From the NCBI RefSeq assembly GCF_041346925.1, contig NZ_CP166840.1, positions 2,227,001 through 2,291,000 on the forward strand: DNA of 64,000 nt, given 5' to 3'. Below, in pieces: positions 32,696-42,176 of this stretch. The translations under genes were made by a program, and so were the position numbers. Within the stretch, counting starts at the first letter, position 1, and each line of letters starts with the position of its first letter. Source of the DNA: Agaribacterium sp. ZY112 (GTDB lineage Bacteria > Pseudomonadota > Gammaproteobacteria > Pseudomonadales > Cellvibrionaceae). The notes beneath the pieces were generated by a model. It was not told the DNA's origin. It saw only the letters and a list, made by a program, of their open reading frames with translations, and made no database searches.

Positions 32696-33793
32696 TTAGC
32701 TCGTAGCTTCAAATCTAGCTAGGTACTTTAATGCCTTTTTGCGAAGCAAACCCTTTAAGACAATTAACGACAGTACGACATAAGTACTGGCACAAAATAG
32801 CTGCACCATACGAGAGAGAAACTTCTCTTCAAAATCGCCACCTGCTGAGCCGGTTACCGAGCCGAGTAAAAGAATAACGGTCGATAAACTGGCTGAATAC
32901 AAGCCAGAAAATTTGTGCTCAGAGAAGATGCGCTGGCCTAATAACAGCAGGCTTAAAAGCATTAAAAAAGCAAAAAAAGGCAGGGTGGGGGTGCTTTTAA
33001 GAAACACAAAAATCATATAAGAGATTATGCCGCCGAGTAAATTACCCAATAGCAAACCAGCGCCCGCTTTTAGATTGGTGCCGATATCGGGGTTCTGCAT
33101 AAGAATGGCGACAAAGGCAAAGACTAACGATGCCTCAATTAAATTGTTGCTGTAGAAAATGAGTGCTAGAGGAGTAATCGCTATTGTACTGGTTAAGGCC
33201 TTAACTTGGGCTTCATGTTTTTGTAAGTTGTTTTTAGGTTTTACAGCTTCGTTATAGCTGCAGCCTTTAGGGTCGGGGAATACCAGAAAACTGAGCCATG
33301 CTGAAACGACAGCGATAAACGCTGAGAATAAAAAGCCTAGGGTGAAGCTCAAGCTCAATTCTGGTTGAGTGAGTGCCATCAGCGGCATAATAGTAATGCC
33401 TACCAAAAACAAAACCGCAGCCAGCTCCGGTAGTTTGCCAACCGCCTTTAGGTAAAAAATGTAATAAAAGCCGATGATTAATAGTAAGGCTGAAACACCC
33501 GGCCAGCGAGGGATAATAAACCCCATTAGTACAAAAGGGAAAAATGCTAAGAAAATAAGCATTAACAAGCCAATACCGCTCTTAAGAGCTAGCGGCTTTT
33601 TAGGTGAGCCAATTAAGCTGCATAAGAGCATAGGGCTTAAATAGGCTAGTGGCCAAGCTAGGGCAATTGCGCAAATAAAGCAGGTGCTTAAGCAGATTGC
33701 CAAACGTAAGATACGAATTTGATCGACAGTGAGGTCGGCGAGGCCAATATCACTGCCAAATAAACACTTACTTAAGCTCTTTCTTAAATACAT
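32696..33793 (-). CDS. DUF2955/FUSC-like inner-membrane protein
   Basis: 365 residues with about ten membrane segments in two blocks around a cytosolic loop (residues ~175-200, DPKGCSYNEAVKPKNNLQKH). The N-terminal half matches DUF2955 (LRLAICLSTCFICAIALAWPLAYLSPMLLCSL). DUF2955 proteins are usually encoded with a HlyD-type periplasmic adaptor, as here, and resemble AaeB/FUSC efflux pumps. It is the last gene of a three-gene unit, 9 bases after the adaptor. Likely exports an aromatic acid or similar toxicant; the substrate is not shown. Confidence 0.85.
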   Translation of the reverse strand: MYLRKSLSKCLFGSDIGLADLTVDQIRILRLAICLSTCFICAIALAWPLAYLSPMLLCSLIGSPKKPLALKSGIGLLMLIFLAFFPFVLMGFIIPRWPGVSALLLIIGFYYIFYLKAVGKLPELAAVLFLVGITIMPLMALTQPELSLSFTLGFLFSAFIAVVSAWLSFLVFPDPKGCSYNEAVKPKNNLQKHEAQVKALTSTIAITPLALIFYSNNLIEASLVFAFVAILMQNPDIGTNLKAGAGLLLGNLLGGIISYMIFVFLKSTPTLPFFAFLMLLSLLLLGQRIFSEHKFSGLYSASLSTVILLLGSVTGSAGGDFEEKFLSRMVQLFCASTYVVLSLIVLKGLLRKKALKYLARFEATS

Positions 33794-33802
33794 AAAGGTT
33801 TA

Positions 33803-34969
33803 TTAATAAATATAAGAAAGTAGGCTGGCTATACGAATTTTAAGCCACGCTAAGCTGTTCAAAATAATACTGTCGTCGGTATAAACCACTAAATCAACCT
33901 GCCCACCTTCTAATCGTGCTTTGCGGTCGGTATCGTCATCAAACTGTACGATTAAAGGGAATGACTGTGATTCTCTTAACCAGCCGCCAGGTTTTGGCGC
34001 GGTCGGTAATTGGCCTGGGTTTGTGCTTTTATTTTGCCAATTAACACCAAGGGTTAGTGATACCACATGGCCTTTATAAATACGGCCTGGGGCGCTATCT
34101 AGGGCGATATCAACTGGATCACCTACGCGTAGGTTGCCTAAGTTATTTTCGCGCATATAAGCTTCGATCCACGTATCTTTGGATGAAATTAAGGTCATGA
34201 TTGGCTGGCCTGGGCTTGCGTATTGGCCTACATCTAGGCTTACGTTGGTGACGTAGCCTGAAGCCGGAGCGCGCAGCTCGGTGTAGCTTAAGTCGAGTCT
34301 TGCTTTGCCCAGTGCTGATAAAGCTGAGCGAATTTTGGGGTTATTTTGGCCGCTCGCACCAAGTTGCTCTTTGGCTTTTTCAAATTCTGCTTCTGCAGCA
34401 TCAACATTGGCTTCTGCTTTAGCGACTTCAGCCACGCTTTTATCGTATTCCGCTTTAGAGATAACCCCTTTTGCAGCAAGGGTCTTGTAGCGTGAAGCTT
34501 GCTGTTGCACATAGGTAAGTTGAGCAAGTTGTTGCGCAAGTTTTGCTTCAGCAGAAGATACCGCCTCGGTACTGGCATTGATGTCTTGGCCTGCGAGTTC
34601 TAAATCGGCTTCGGCTTTATCAACGGCCAATTGATAGTCACGCGGGTCGATGGTGGCGAGCAGTTCGTTTTCAGCCACTTTTTTGGAAAAGGTCGCATCA
34701 ACAGAGACAAGCTGGCCAGCTACCTGAGGTGCAATAGGCACGATGTAACTGCGCACCCGAGCGTTGTCGGTATAGGGCGTTAAACGATCGGCAAACAAAT
34801 GCCAAACAAACAAGAATAAGCAAACACCCAGCACGATGATGGTAATGCGCTTAATGGGGTCTTTCTTTTGTTCTTGATCTTTGTCTATAAGCGTTTCCGT
34901 ATGCGAGCTTTCAGACTCGGCCTTAGTGGCGGTTTTGCTCTTATTATCTTTGTTTGTTTGCTCGCTCAT
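33803..34969 (-). CDS. HlyD/EmrA-family periplasmic adaptor protein
   Basis: 388 residues. A charged cytosolic start is followed by one membrane anchor (ITIIVLGVCLFLFVWHLFA, residues ~42-60). The lipoyl half (YTDNARVRSYIVPIAPQVAGQLVSVDATFSKKV), a long coiled-coil hairpin (AEADLELAGQ...VAKAEANVDAAEAEFEKAKEQL) and the second lipoyl and barrel parts (APASGYVTNVSLDVGQYASPGQPIMTLIS) follow. It bridges an inner-membrane pump and an outer-membrane channel. It lies 15 bases after the AI-2E-type gene and 9 before the DUF2955 pump. Confidence 0.9.
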   Translation of the reverse strand: MSEQTNKDNKSKTATKAESESSHTETLIDKDQEQKKDPIKRITIIVLGVCLFLFVWHLFADRLTPYTDNARVRSYIVPIAPQVAGQLVSVDATFSKKVAENELLATIDPRDYQLAVDKAEADLELAGQDINASTEAVSSAEAKLAQQLAQLTYVQQQASRYKTLAAKGVISKAEYDKSVAEVAKAEANVDAAEAEFEKAKEQLGASGQNNPKIRSALSALGKARLDLSYTELRAPASGYVTNVSLDVGQYASPGQPIMTLISSKDTWIEAYMRENNLGNLRVGDPVDIALDSAPGRIYKGHVVSLTLGVNWQNKSTNPGQLPTAPKPGGWLRESQSFPLIVQFDDDTDRKARLEGGQVDLVVYTDDSIILNSLAWLKIRIASLLSYIY

Positions 34970-34984
34970 CTCTGTTCCTTAGGC

Positions 34985-36097
34985 TTAAGCTTCTGAAGCC
35001 TGCTTGCTTTCTGGTGCTTGTAACTGTTCTTGATCGGCTTGCTCACTTGGGTGCCCAAATAACCACGATACAAATAGTTCGTAGGCTAGGGCCAAGACAA
35101 CCGCGCCGACAAATAAACCAATAATGCCTGAAAGCATCATGCCGCCAATGGCGCCAATCAGAATCACCATCATAGGGGTTGATAAGCCTCTGCCTAATAA
35201 CAGCGGTTTTAAGAAACCATCACTCACGCTAACAATGATGCTCCAAACTAAAAACAAGGCCGCAGGAGTGCTGTCGTAAGCTGAGAAGGCCCAGGCGGCA
35301 ATAGGGCCTAGGATCAAAATAGGCGGTAACTGCATGATGGCCAGTACAAGCACAACAACAGCCCAAATACCTGCGCCAGGTACACCTAATAAAAGCAGGC
35401 CTACCGCCGCTAGAATAGCTTGAATAATCGCCACACCTAATACGCCTTTGGCAACACTAGCGATGGTTTTCCCCGCTTGCGTGGCAAAGTCTTCGCCGAC
35501 TTTACCTGCCAATTTAAATGCAAGGGCATCGGCAAAACGGCTGCAACTGGCGGCATTAGCCAATAGAACACCGGCGACAATAATGGAGATAACAAATTGT
35601 AAGACACCAAAGCCGGCACCTGCTATGGCAGAGAAAGCGGCTTTGCCCATTTTGGCAATGGGCTCTTGGTGTTTGGCTATTGTGGCTTCAAGGTTCTGTG
35701 AGGCCGATAAGCCTAGATCGTAGAGCTTTTCACCAACGACAGGCCATGACTTTACTTTTTCGGCGGGGGGGGCAATCGATAAGTTGCCGGTTTTCCACTT
35801 CTCAGTTAGCTCGGCGGCTGAGCTCGTGATGCTGGCTGCAATGTGGTAGGTCGGGGTGATAAGCAAGCCAAGCATGATCAAGGTAAAGATAGGTGCGGCT
35901 AACTTTTGGCGCTTACCTAAACGCTTTTGCAGCATCTTATAAAGAGGGAAGGTGGCCACAGCAATGATCATGCCCCAAAGCACAGGCTGGATAAACGGCG
36001 CCACAATTTTAAAACACCAAAATAGCAGTAGACCCAAGATGGCAATTTGTACGATTGGTTCAACGAGGTGCTTGGTAGAGCGCGTACTCGAGGACAT
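34985..36097 (-). CDS. AI-2E/PerM-family membrane transporter
   Basis: 370 residues with about eight membrane segments. The family core is visible: VQIAILGLLLFWCFKIVAPFIQPVLWGMIIAVATFPLY at the start, and GVLGVAIIQAILAAVGLLLLGVPGAGIWAVVVLVLAIMQLPPILI in the middle. An acidic, Gln-rich tail closes it. Members export quorum signals or act as antiporters. It heads the AI-2E/HlyD/DUF2955 operon, divergent from the second YtrA operon. Substrate unknown. Confidence 0.88.
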   Translation of the reverse strand: MSSSTRSTKHLVEPIVQIAILGLLLFWCFKIVAPFIQPVLWGMIIAVATFPLYKMLQKRLGKRQKLAAPIFTLIMLGLLITPTYHIAASITSSAAELTEKWKTGNLSIAPPAEKVKSWPVVGEKLYDLGLSASQNLEATIAKHQEPIAKMGKAAFSAIAGAGFGVLQFVISIIVAGVLLANAASCSRFADALAFKLAGKVGEDFATQAGKTIASVAKGVLGVAIIQAILAAVGLLLLGVPGAGIWAVVVLVLAIMQLPPILILGPIAAWAFSAYDSTPAALFLVWSIIVSVSDGFLKPLLLGRGLSTPMMVILIGAIGGMMLSGIIGLFVGAVVLALAYELFVSWLFGHPSEQADQEQLQAPESKQASEA

Positions 36098-36436
36098 AGC
36101 GAGTTCCTTTTAGCTTTTGCAATTTATTTTTTAAGAGCGCTGTAGGAGACACCTACAGGCTGAAATCAAGCGGTGCGCGTCCAATCGCGCGAGGCAGGGC
36201 GAACACTAGCAAGCTTCACGGCTTAAGTACAAGTCTTGTTGCTTTTGGTCGCACAGAGCGCGCTATTTTAGGTTTTTTAACTTTGATCCGCTTCGTCATC
36301 AAGGTGTTTTTTTTGTTCTTTCTTGCTTTACTGCTTATGGTGTTATATAAATATATATCACTAGGTCGGCATAACAGTGGCTGCCGGTTTAAGTTGGCCT
36401 TTAAGGCGTAGGTTTACGTATATCTGGGAGCACTCA
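36098..36436. promoter_or_regulatory. Divergent regulatory region with hairpin and YtrA operator
   Basis: About 340 bases without a gene. CTGTAGG/CCTACAG (36140-36158) forms a perfect short hairpin in the leader of the AI-2E operon. The palindrome at 36340 controls the YtrA side. Promoters for both operons must lie between. Confidence 0.5.
36340..36361. promoter_or_regulatory. 22-bp palindromic operator of the second YtrA-type regulator
   Basis: GTGTTATATA and TATATATCAC are inverted half-sites with one mismatched pair. Overall length and the GTG...CAC ends equal those of the operator at 2244. It lies 75 bases before the proposed TTG start. Confidence 0.65.
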
Positions 36437-36811
36437 TTGAATAACTGGAACGACAGTGTACCAATCTACAAACAACTGGAAGCTCAGTTGGTGTCGTGGA
36501 TTTTGAACGGTGAATACGCAGAGGGCGAGGCTTTGCCTTCGGTGCGAAAGCTCTCGGTAGAGCTAAATATTAACCATCTTACGGTAGCCAAGGCCTTTGA
36601 TGCCTTGGTACACAACAGCATTATTGAAAAGCGACGGGGCTTAGGCATGTTCGTATTAAGCGGAGCTAGGGAAAAGCTGGCTGATAGTGAAAAGCAAAAA
36701 TTTTTAGATCAAGAGCTACCTCAGTTTGTTAATCGCATGCGCGATTTGGAACTCGATCTAAACGCGGTACTGGAAAAAATTCAGCAAGAAGTAGGTGGCG
36801 GCAATGAGTGA
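36437..36811 (+). CDS. GntR-family transcriptional regulator, YtrA type (second)
   Basis: About 124 residues from TTG 36437, which sits 6 bases after GGGAG; the longer frame from 36377 has no good ribosome site and an N-terminus foreign to the family. Winged helix-turn-helix: VPIYKQLEAQLVSWILNGEYAEGEALPSVRKLSVELNINHLTVAKAFDALVHNSIIEKRRGLGMFV. A short helical tail follows. The stop overlaps the ATPase gene, so the two are translationally coupled. Likely represses its own operon through the palindrome at 36340. Confidence 0.85.
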   Translation: MNNWNDSVPIYKQLEAQLVSWILNGEYAEGEALPSVRKLSVELNINHLTVAKAFDALVHNSIIEKRRGLGMFVLSGAREKLADSEKQKFLDQELPQFVNRMRDLELDLNAVLEKIQQEVGGGNE

Positions 36812-37667
36812 AGTCATATCAGCTCGAAATGTGAATAAGCATTACGGTCGAAAGGTTGCGCTGCAGTCGGTTGATTTTGACGTCGGTAAGGGGGAAATTG
36901 TGGGCCTTATTGGTCCCAATGGTGCGGGTAAAACCACACTCTTAAAAAGCATACTTGGCCTGGCCCCGTGTGATGGCGACTTAAGCGTGCTTGGCAAAAA
37001 GCCAGAAACAGAGCGTGTTCAGCTTATGGAGCAAGTGAGCTTTGTTGCTGATACCGCCATTTTGCCGAGTTGGTTAAGGGTTTCACAAGGCCTTGAGTTT
37101 ATGCAGGCTGTGCATCCTCGTTTTGATATCGACAAAGCCCGTACTTTTCTTGCCGACAGCAATATTAAAGAAGATATGAAAGTGCGCCAAATGTCCAAAG
37201 GCATGGTCACTTTGACTCATCTTGCACTTGTCTTGGCGATCGACTCTTCTTTATTGGTCTTAGATGAGCCAACTTTGGGCTTGGATATCATCAATCGTAA
37301 AAAGTTTTACCAGCGCCTACTTAGTGATTATTTTGATGGCGATAAAACCATTGTGATTACTACCAACCAAGTCGAAGAAATCGAACACTTGATTAACCGA
37401 GCCATGTTTATAAACGATGGTCACTTGGTATTGGATGAAAGTGTTGAGGCCATGAGCGAACGCTATTGCCAAGTGCAAGTCACTAAAGATCAGATTGAGC
37501 AGGCTAAGGCCCTGTCGCCGTTTTATGTGCAAAACAGCTTGGCAGGGTATCACTGCTTTTACGAAGGCAAGCGCCGACAAGAGCTTGAGAGCTTGGGGCC
37601 TGTGATTAGCCCAAGTTTGGCCGATTTATTTGTTGCAAAAGTTAGCAAATCTGAAGGAGCAGAATAA
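36804..37667 (+). CDS. ABC transporter ATP-binding protein (second YtrA operon)
   Basis: About 287 residues from ATG 36804; an in-frame start at 36795 is also possible. Walker A GLIGPNGAGKTT, a degenerate signature (MRQMSKGMVTLTHLAL, Ser-Lys-Gly instead of Ser-Gly-Gly), Walker B LLVLDEPTLGLD. The usual switch His is replaced by Asn-Gln in TTNQVEEI, a feature to note, since it may slow hydrolysis. It is followed directly by the membrane subunit (stop and start share bases at 37667). Confidence 0.9.
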   Translation: MSEVISARNVNKHYGRKVALQSVDFDVGKGEIVGLIGPNGAGKTTLLKSILGLAPCDGDLSVLGKKPETERVQLMEQVSFVADTAILPSWLRVSQGLEFMQAVHPRFDIDKARTFLADSNIKEDMKVRQMSKGMVTLTHLALVLAIDSSLLVLDEPTLGLDIINRKKFYQRLLSDYFDGDKTIVITTNQVEEIEHLINRAMFINDGHLVLDESVEAMSERYCQVQVTKDQIEQAKALSPFYVQNSLAGYHCFYEGKRRQELESLGPVISPSLADLFVAKVSKSEGAE

Positions 37668-38602
37668 TGAATATACCCACACTATCTATGCCGGTTATCG
37701 TTAAACCAAGGTTGGCTCACTTATTAATGTTAGTTCGCCGTGAAATATGGGATCACAAAGGCTTTTTTGTGAATACTCCCATTGCGGTCTTTGTTGTGTT
37801 GTTGGTGATGATCTCACTTGCGACCATTAATGTTGTGCTGAGTGCAAATGCAGCGGGTTCAGGCATGCTCCAAGACTCTACGTTTTCTTTTGATTTAGGC
37901 TCATTGGCTACAGAAGATCATACTGTGCGAAGTTCTGAAGCGGCTGATAGCCTGATTAAGACCTTATTTATTACCTATACGGCTGCCTTGTTTTTAGCTT
38001 TTTCTTATTTTGGCAGCTGCCTTTATCAAGATCGAAAAGATCGTAGTATCTTGTTTTGGAGGTCCTTACCTTATTCAGATACGGAAGATTTATTGGCTAA
38101 ACTGTTTGCCGGTGGTGTGCTCTATCCGTGTATTGCTATGCTAGGAACGCTACTTGCTGCCATTGCCTCTATGATAATTATTTGGCTCGGCGCTTTATTT
38201 CTAGGGGCTCAAGACTTTGTTAGCTTGCTTGTTCAGCAGCTAGCTGTATTTAGCCCACTTAAACTATTACAGTTACTTATTTCTTTGTTTTTATTGTCTT
38301 TGCACTTGTTGCCTTTCTTTTTATGGGCAATGCTTTGCTCGGCGTATTGCAAGCGCAACCCTTTGTTAAAAGCCATTTTTGTGCCGATTGCTATCGATGT
38401 TGCCACTTGGATTATTTTACAAAAGAGCTTTCTTTTTCACTCTGCAAGTAAGTTGTTTCAGGGCTTGATCGGCAATAGTTTGGCCCTGGCCGGTGGTGAG
38501 TTTGCAAAAGTTGACTTAAGTATCTGGTTGGTTGGTATTGTGTTAAGCAGCCTACTGTTTGTAGCTTGTCTATGGCTGCGTCAACACCGTTATGAAATTT
38601 AA
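37667..38602 (+). CDS. ABC transporter membrane subunit (ABC-2 type, second YtrA operon)
   Basis: 311 residues with about six membrane segments. The N-terminal VRREIWDHKGFFVNTPIAVFVVLLVMISL is typical of ABC-2-type permeases, with a large periplasmic loop after segment one. Other segments lie at ~100-125, 155-185, 200-225, 235-255 and 285-305. The last residues RQHRYEI are cytosolic. Partner of the preceding ATPase by overlap and order. Function probably export or envelope stress response. Confidence 0.82.
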   Translation: MNIPTLSMPVIVKPRLAHLLMLVRREIWDHKGFFVNTPIAVFVVLLVMISLATINVVLSANAAGSGMLQDSTFSFDLGSLATEDHTVRSSEAADSLIKTLFITYTAALFLAFSYFGSCLYQDRKDRSILFWRSLPYSDTEDLLAKLFAGGVLYPCIAMLGTLLAAIASMIIIWLGALFLGAQDFVSLLVQQLAVFSPLKLLQLLISLFLLSLHLLPFFLWAMLCSAYCKRNPLLKAIFVPIAIDVATWIILQKSFLFHSASKLFQGLIGNSLALAGGEFAKVDLSIWLVGIVLSSLLFVACLWLRQHRYEI

Positions 38603-38749
38603 CTCCACGCACAAGGAGTAAGCCTATAAACTAAGCCTTACTGATTAAGACATGCTTGTTGCTTAGATAAAAGCTAGATAGTAGTTAAGTAGTAACTGGG
38701 TAGTGGTTAAAGTGACTAGTCAAAATAATAGAGACAGGGAGTACGCGTT

Positions 38750-39277
38750 ATGAAATCTCAACTAAGCATGTTAGCTAATTACAACTTGCGTATGAATAAG
38801 CAGGTTTATACCTGTATAGAAGGGCTCAGCAGCGAGTCCTTTATTGAAGATCGGGGACTGTATTTTGGTTCTATTTGCGGCACCTTGAACCACTTATTGG
38901 TGGGGGACATCCTTTGGCTAAAGCGCTTTGCTTCCCACCCGAGTACCTTTGCTGCATTAGATTATGTGCGCCGCTTAGAAAAACCTACAGCTTTGGACGC
39001 TGTTATATATACCGATTTTAAGGCTTTAAAAGCTGTACGTATAAGAATGGACGCTATGTTGTGTGAATTTATCCAAAGCCTGAACGAAACCGATTTAAAA
39101 GGCAGTTTAAGCTATAAGAACACCAAGGGAGATAGTTTCTGTAAAAGTATGGCGGCTTTACTCTTGCATTTGTTTAATCACCAAACTCACCATCGTGGTC
39201 AAATTACCACAGTGTTAAATCAGCTAGGCTTTGATTATGGTGTGACGGATCTGCTTCTGGAGATTCCGGATCGATAG
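38750..39277 (+). CDS. DinB-family putative metal-dependent protein
   Basis: 175 residues. Four-helix DinB bundle with the three metal-binding histidines in the usual places: GTLNHLLVGDILWL (first His) and HLFNHQTHHRGQI (second and third). Cytosolic. DinB proteins are thiol or metal-dependent transferase-like enzymes, often linked to detoxification; the exact reaction is not known here. Single gene, preceded by AGGGAG. Confidence 0.87.
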   Translation: MKSQLSMLANYNLRMNKQVYTCIEGLSSESFIEDRGLYFGSICGTLNHLLVGDILWLKRFASHPSTFAALDYVRRLEKPTALDAVIYTDFKALKAVRIRMDAMLCEFIQSLNETDLKGSLSYKNTKGDSFCKSMAALLLHLFNHQTHHRGQITTVLNQLGFDYGVTDLLLEIPDR

Positions 39278-39504
39278 TTGGCGGTTAGAAGCGCCACTTA
39301 GGTTCCCAGCAAGCAGTGGATAAGCTAAGAGTAATGAGCCGTGAGCCGCAATGAGCTAGGTGCTGTTGGCACCTGAACCTTCGCTTTGCGCAAGGCATCA
39401 CGTCTATTTATTAAGCACTTTGTTAAAGTCCATCACTTATATAGTTCAGCTTATATTCTCCCTTCTATACAGTTAAGAGGGGGAGGAACTGAAAAGCATT
39501 TTTT

Positions 39505-42141
39505 GTGGTGTTGAGTGTGTTGATATTTTCTTTTTTTAAAGCCTCGTCTTTTTCGTTTTTCCGTTTTTGTTCTTTTGCCTGGATGTTGTTTATGTCTCTA
39601 GGTTTACAGGCTTGGCAAGGTACAACGGATGATGCCACGTTTCACGGACTTAAAAGCGAATTAGAAAGCAAGCGTGACGATTTGCTTACTCTTATTGAAA
39701 CGGCCGAGTTGCAGGGTATTAATGTCGATTATGCTTATGTTTCTCAGGTGGTGATTGAACGGTTTTTAATTTATTCCCAGTTTGATAGAGCTAATCCGAA
39801 CCTTATTCAAGATGCGGTGGACGCACTGTGGTGGGGGGAGCGTGTTGAAGATAATTACAGTACGACTTTAGCCTTTGAGCAGTTGGCAGACAGTATTGAG
39901 CTTGCAGATAGCGCGATAGAGGAGCTTCAAGCTCAGATCGACGGCAATATTCAGCTTGCTGATCCTGTGGATTTTAGTCAGGGTTCTATGAGCATAAGCG
40001 ACGGTGAGTTTTTATTAGATGGCAAACCTGTTTTTCCTAGTAGTTTTATTTGGATGCCCAGTGACATAGATACGGTAAAAGCCTTTGGTAACATGGGTGG
40101 GGTGTATTACAGCGTAAACGAGTTAAGAGAGGGGGATAGTGGCGTGTCCCCGTGGGCCATCAGTTCGGATATAGATTCTCTCGCTAGTCAAGATATAGCA
40201 AACATGGCTCCGCAGGTATTTTTTCTCGGCTATAACGGCGCAGCTTGGATGAAGGAGCAGTTTCCTGAACTCTGGGAAGTGGGACGTAATTTTGTGCCTT
40301 TTGATATCGATAGCCCTTTGATTCGCAGTTGGTATAGAGCCTTATTTGAAGGGTATATGCCAGAAGTAAGCATAAGTACCGATACTTTGCGTATTCATCT
40401 CTTGGCAAATGAGCCACATTTTGCTACTCGGGAGGGTGGTTGGTTGGCCGAAAACGGGTTATCTGAAAACAGCATGCTTAAATATCAGGCTTGGCTAGAA
40501 GATAAATACAGCAATGACATTCAAGCTTTAAACAGTGCTTATGGAGCAACCCATGCCGACTTTAGTGCAGCAAAAGAGGCCATGCCTGTACCTGTGCCTA
40601 AGTCTTTACAGGGCGGTGCTCAATGGTATGACTGGTGTCGATTTAATATGGCGCGTGTCACGAATTGGTTTCAATTTTTAGCCGATGGCACACAAGAACA
40701 TGATGTAGCTGATTCACCGGTAACAATTAAATTACTGGGGGGGCAGTTAGTTGAGCGCTGGCGCGATCACGGTATGGATATGGAGGCCTTGGTTAAATTA
40801 CAAGGTGTGTTGGGTTCGGATTTTACGCTAGGCCCTCATGATTTATTAAACATTAATATGTCGGCGGCAAGTCTTGAATGGCGAGAGCGCTATGCGATGG
40901 ATTGGCGAGAGCAATCTATGGGTTTGGATTTTGCTAAGTCCATTGCTCCGGGTAAGCCCTTTTATGATTCAGAGTGGCATGGCCTTTCTGGTAAATGGCA
41001 GCATTTTGATATGGACCCTGCTTATGTACGCTCTGCTTTATGGTTGGCTATTAATCATGGTATGAATGCGGTTAATGCTTGGGTTTGGGGGCGAAGAAAT
41101 GACGGTGATATGCGCCCAGTGAATTCTATTTTTGTATCAGAGCCTACTACTCAGCCCTTAATGATGGATGCATTTGGACGTACTATGAAAGAGCTGAATG
41201 CACATGCGGAACGCTTTTCATATTTAGCGGCGGATGAGCGTGAAGTGTATTTTTATTACCTTGAAGATTCGGCTATTCAAGACCTCAGTTACATTGAAAG
41301 CCTTGTGTCTGTATATGAAGCGGTTAAATTACTGAATGTGCAGGTTGGTTTTACTACACCAAGCGAAATTAGCACGTTGTCAAATGACAAACTGCTTATT
41401 GTTAGCCCAAGTATTTACGCTTCACAAAGTGCACTTGATGCGTTGGCCTCGTTTGACGGTAAAGCTATTCTTGTTAATGAAGGTGTGAGTTTTAGTAAAA
41501 CAGAGTTGGGGCTTGATAGAACTCCTGTAGATTTTGATGCATGGGCCGAGCTAGCTTTTAGCGATGTACTTACCATGTACGAGCAACTTGAAGGGCTTAT
41601 TCGCAGTGAGCTTAATTCTGCCTATATCGATTATCAAGTATTAGATATGGCTGGTGAGCCATCGTGGGGAGTCTTTGTTAGGCAATACCAACATGCTAAT
41701 ACTGGTCAAGTAGTGCTCTCTTTAATAAATATTGCAAAAGGCCCTAGACAAGTTGTGTTGAATCTTCCAAATGGAGTAAGCACGGTACAAGATCTTATTT
41801 ACGGCAAAGATGTAAATGCGGAAATAGAGCTAGATATATATGGCGTGAGTTTATTGCAGATTGAGCCTGAGCTAGTTGTTGCTTCACCCCAGCCTTCTGC
41901 TTCCCAAGGGCCTACGCCAGTAGTGTCTCTTTTACCTGAACCAGAACCCAGCCTTGAGCCAGTCGCAAATCCAGAACCTTCAATGTCACAAGACCCATCA
42001 GTAAAAGCTTCTGTGTTACCTAAGCCGCTGCAGGGCTCCGGCGGAGGTAGTATGGGGTTACTTATGTTCTCGCTTTTGTGTTTGCTTCTAGGCTGTAAGT
42101 GTAATGGTTTTGGGCGTAATAGCCTTCGGGATAGGTATTAG
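39505..42141 (+). CDS. Secreted clan GH-A glycoside hydrolase (GH42-like) with GlyGly-CTERM-like tail
   Basis: 878 residues from GTG 39505. Signal peptide (FAWMLFMSLGLQA), then a helical N-terminal module (~45-140). A (beta/alpha)8 domain spans ~155-620. Likely acid/base Glu303 in LLANEPHF and nucleophile Glu490 in FYDSEWHG fit the GH-A strand 4/strand 7 arrangement of GH42-type beta-galactosidases. A Rossmann-like domain (~620-700) and a small beta domain follow, as in GH42. The tail is a Pro/Ser/Glu linker, Gly-Ser-Gly-Gly-Gly-Ser, one membrane segment and a long Arg end. Probably acts on galactan or galacto-oligosaccharides at the cell surface. The exact family is not certain. Confidence 0.8.
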   Translation: MVLSVLIFSFFKASSFSFFRFCSFAWMLFMSLGLQAWQGTTDDATFHGLKSELESKRDDLLTLIETAELQGINVDYAYVSQVVIERFLIYSQFDRANPNLIQDAVDALWWGERVEDNYSTTLAFEQLADSIELADSAIEELQAQIDGNIQLADPVDFSQGSMSISDGEFLLDGKPVFPSSFIWMPSDIDTVKAFGNMGGVYYSVNELREGDSGVSPWAISSDIDSLASQDIANMAPQVFFLGYNGAAWMKEQFPELWEVGRNFVPFDIDSPLIRSWYRALFEGYMPEVSISTDTLRIHLLANEPHFATREGGWLAENGLSENSMLKYQAWLEDKYSNDIQALNSAYGATHADFSAAKEAMPVPVPKSLQGGAQWYDWCRFNMARVTNWFQFLADGTQEHDVADSPVTIKLLGGQLVERWRDHGMDMEALVKLQGVLGSDFTLGPHDLLNINMSAASLEWRERYAMDWREQSMGLDFAKSIAPGKPFYDSEWHGLSGKWQHFDMDPAYVRSALWLAINHGMNAVNAWVWGRRNDGDMRPVNSIFVSEPTTQPLMMDAFGRTMKELNAHAERFSYLAADEREVYFYYLEDSAIQDLSYIESLVSVYEAVKLLNVQVGFTTPSEISTLSNDKLLIVSPSIYASQSALDALASFDGKAILVNEGVSFSKTELGLDRTPVDFDAWAELAFSDVLTMYEQLEGLIRSELNSAYIDYQVLDMAGEPSWGVFVRQYQHANTGQVVLSLINIAKGPRQVVLNLPNGVSTVQDLIYGKDVNAEIELDIYGVSLLQIEPELVVASPQPSASQGPTPVVSLLPEPEPSLEPVANPEPSMSQDPSVKASVLPKPLQGSGGGSMGLLMFSLLCLLLGCKCNGFGRNSLRDRY

Positions 42142-42176
42142 ATATCGAAGGTTTTAAGAGTGGATTACATTCTTCG

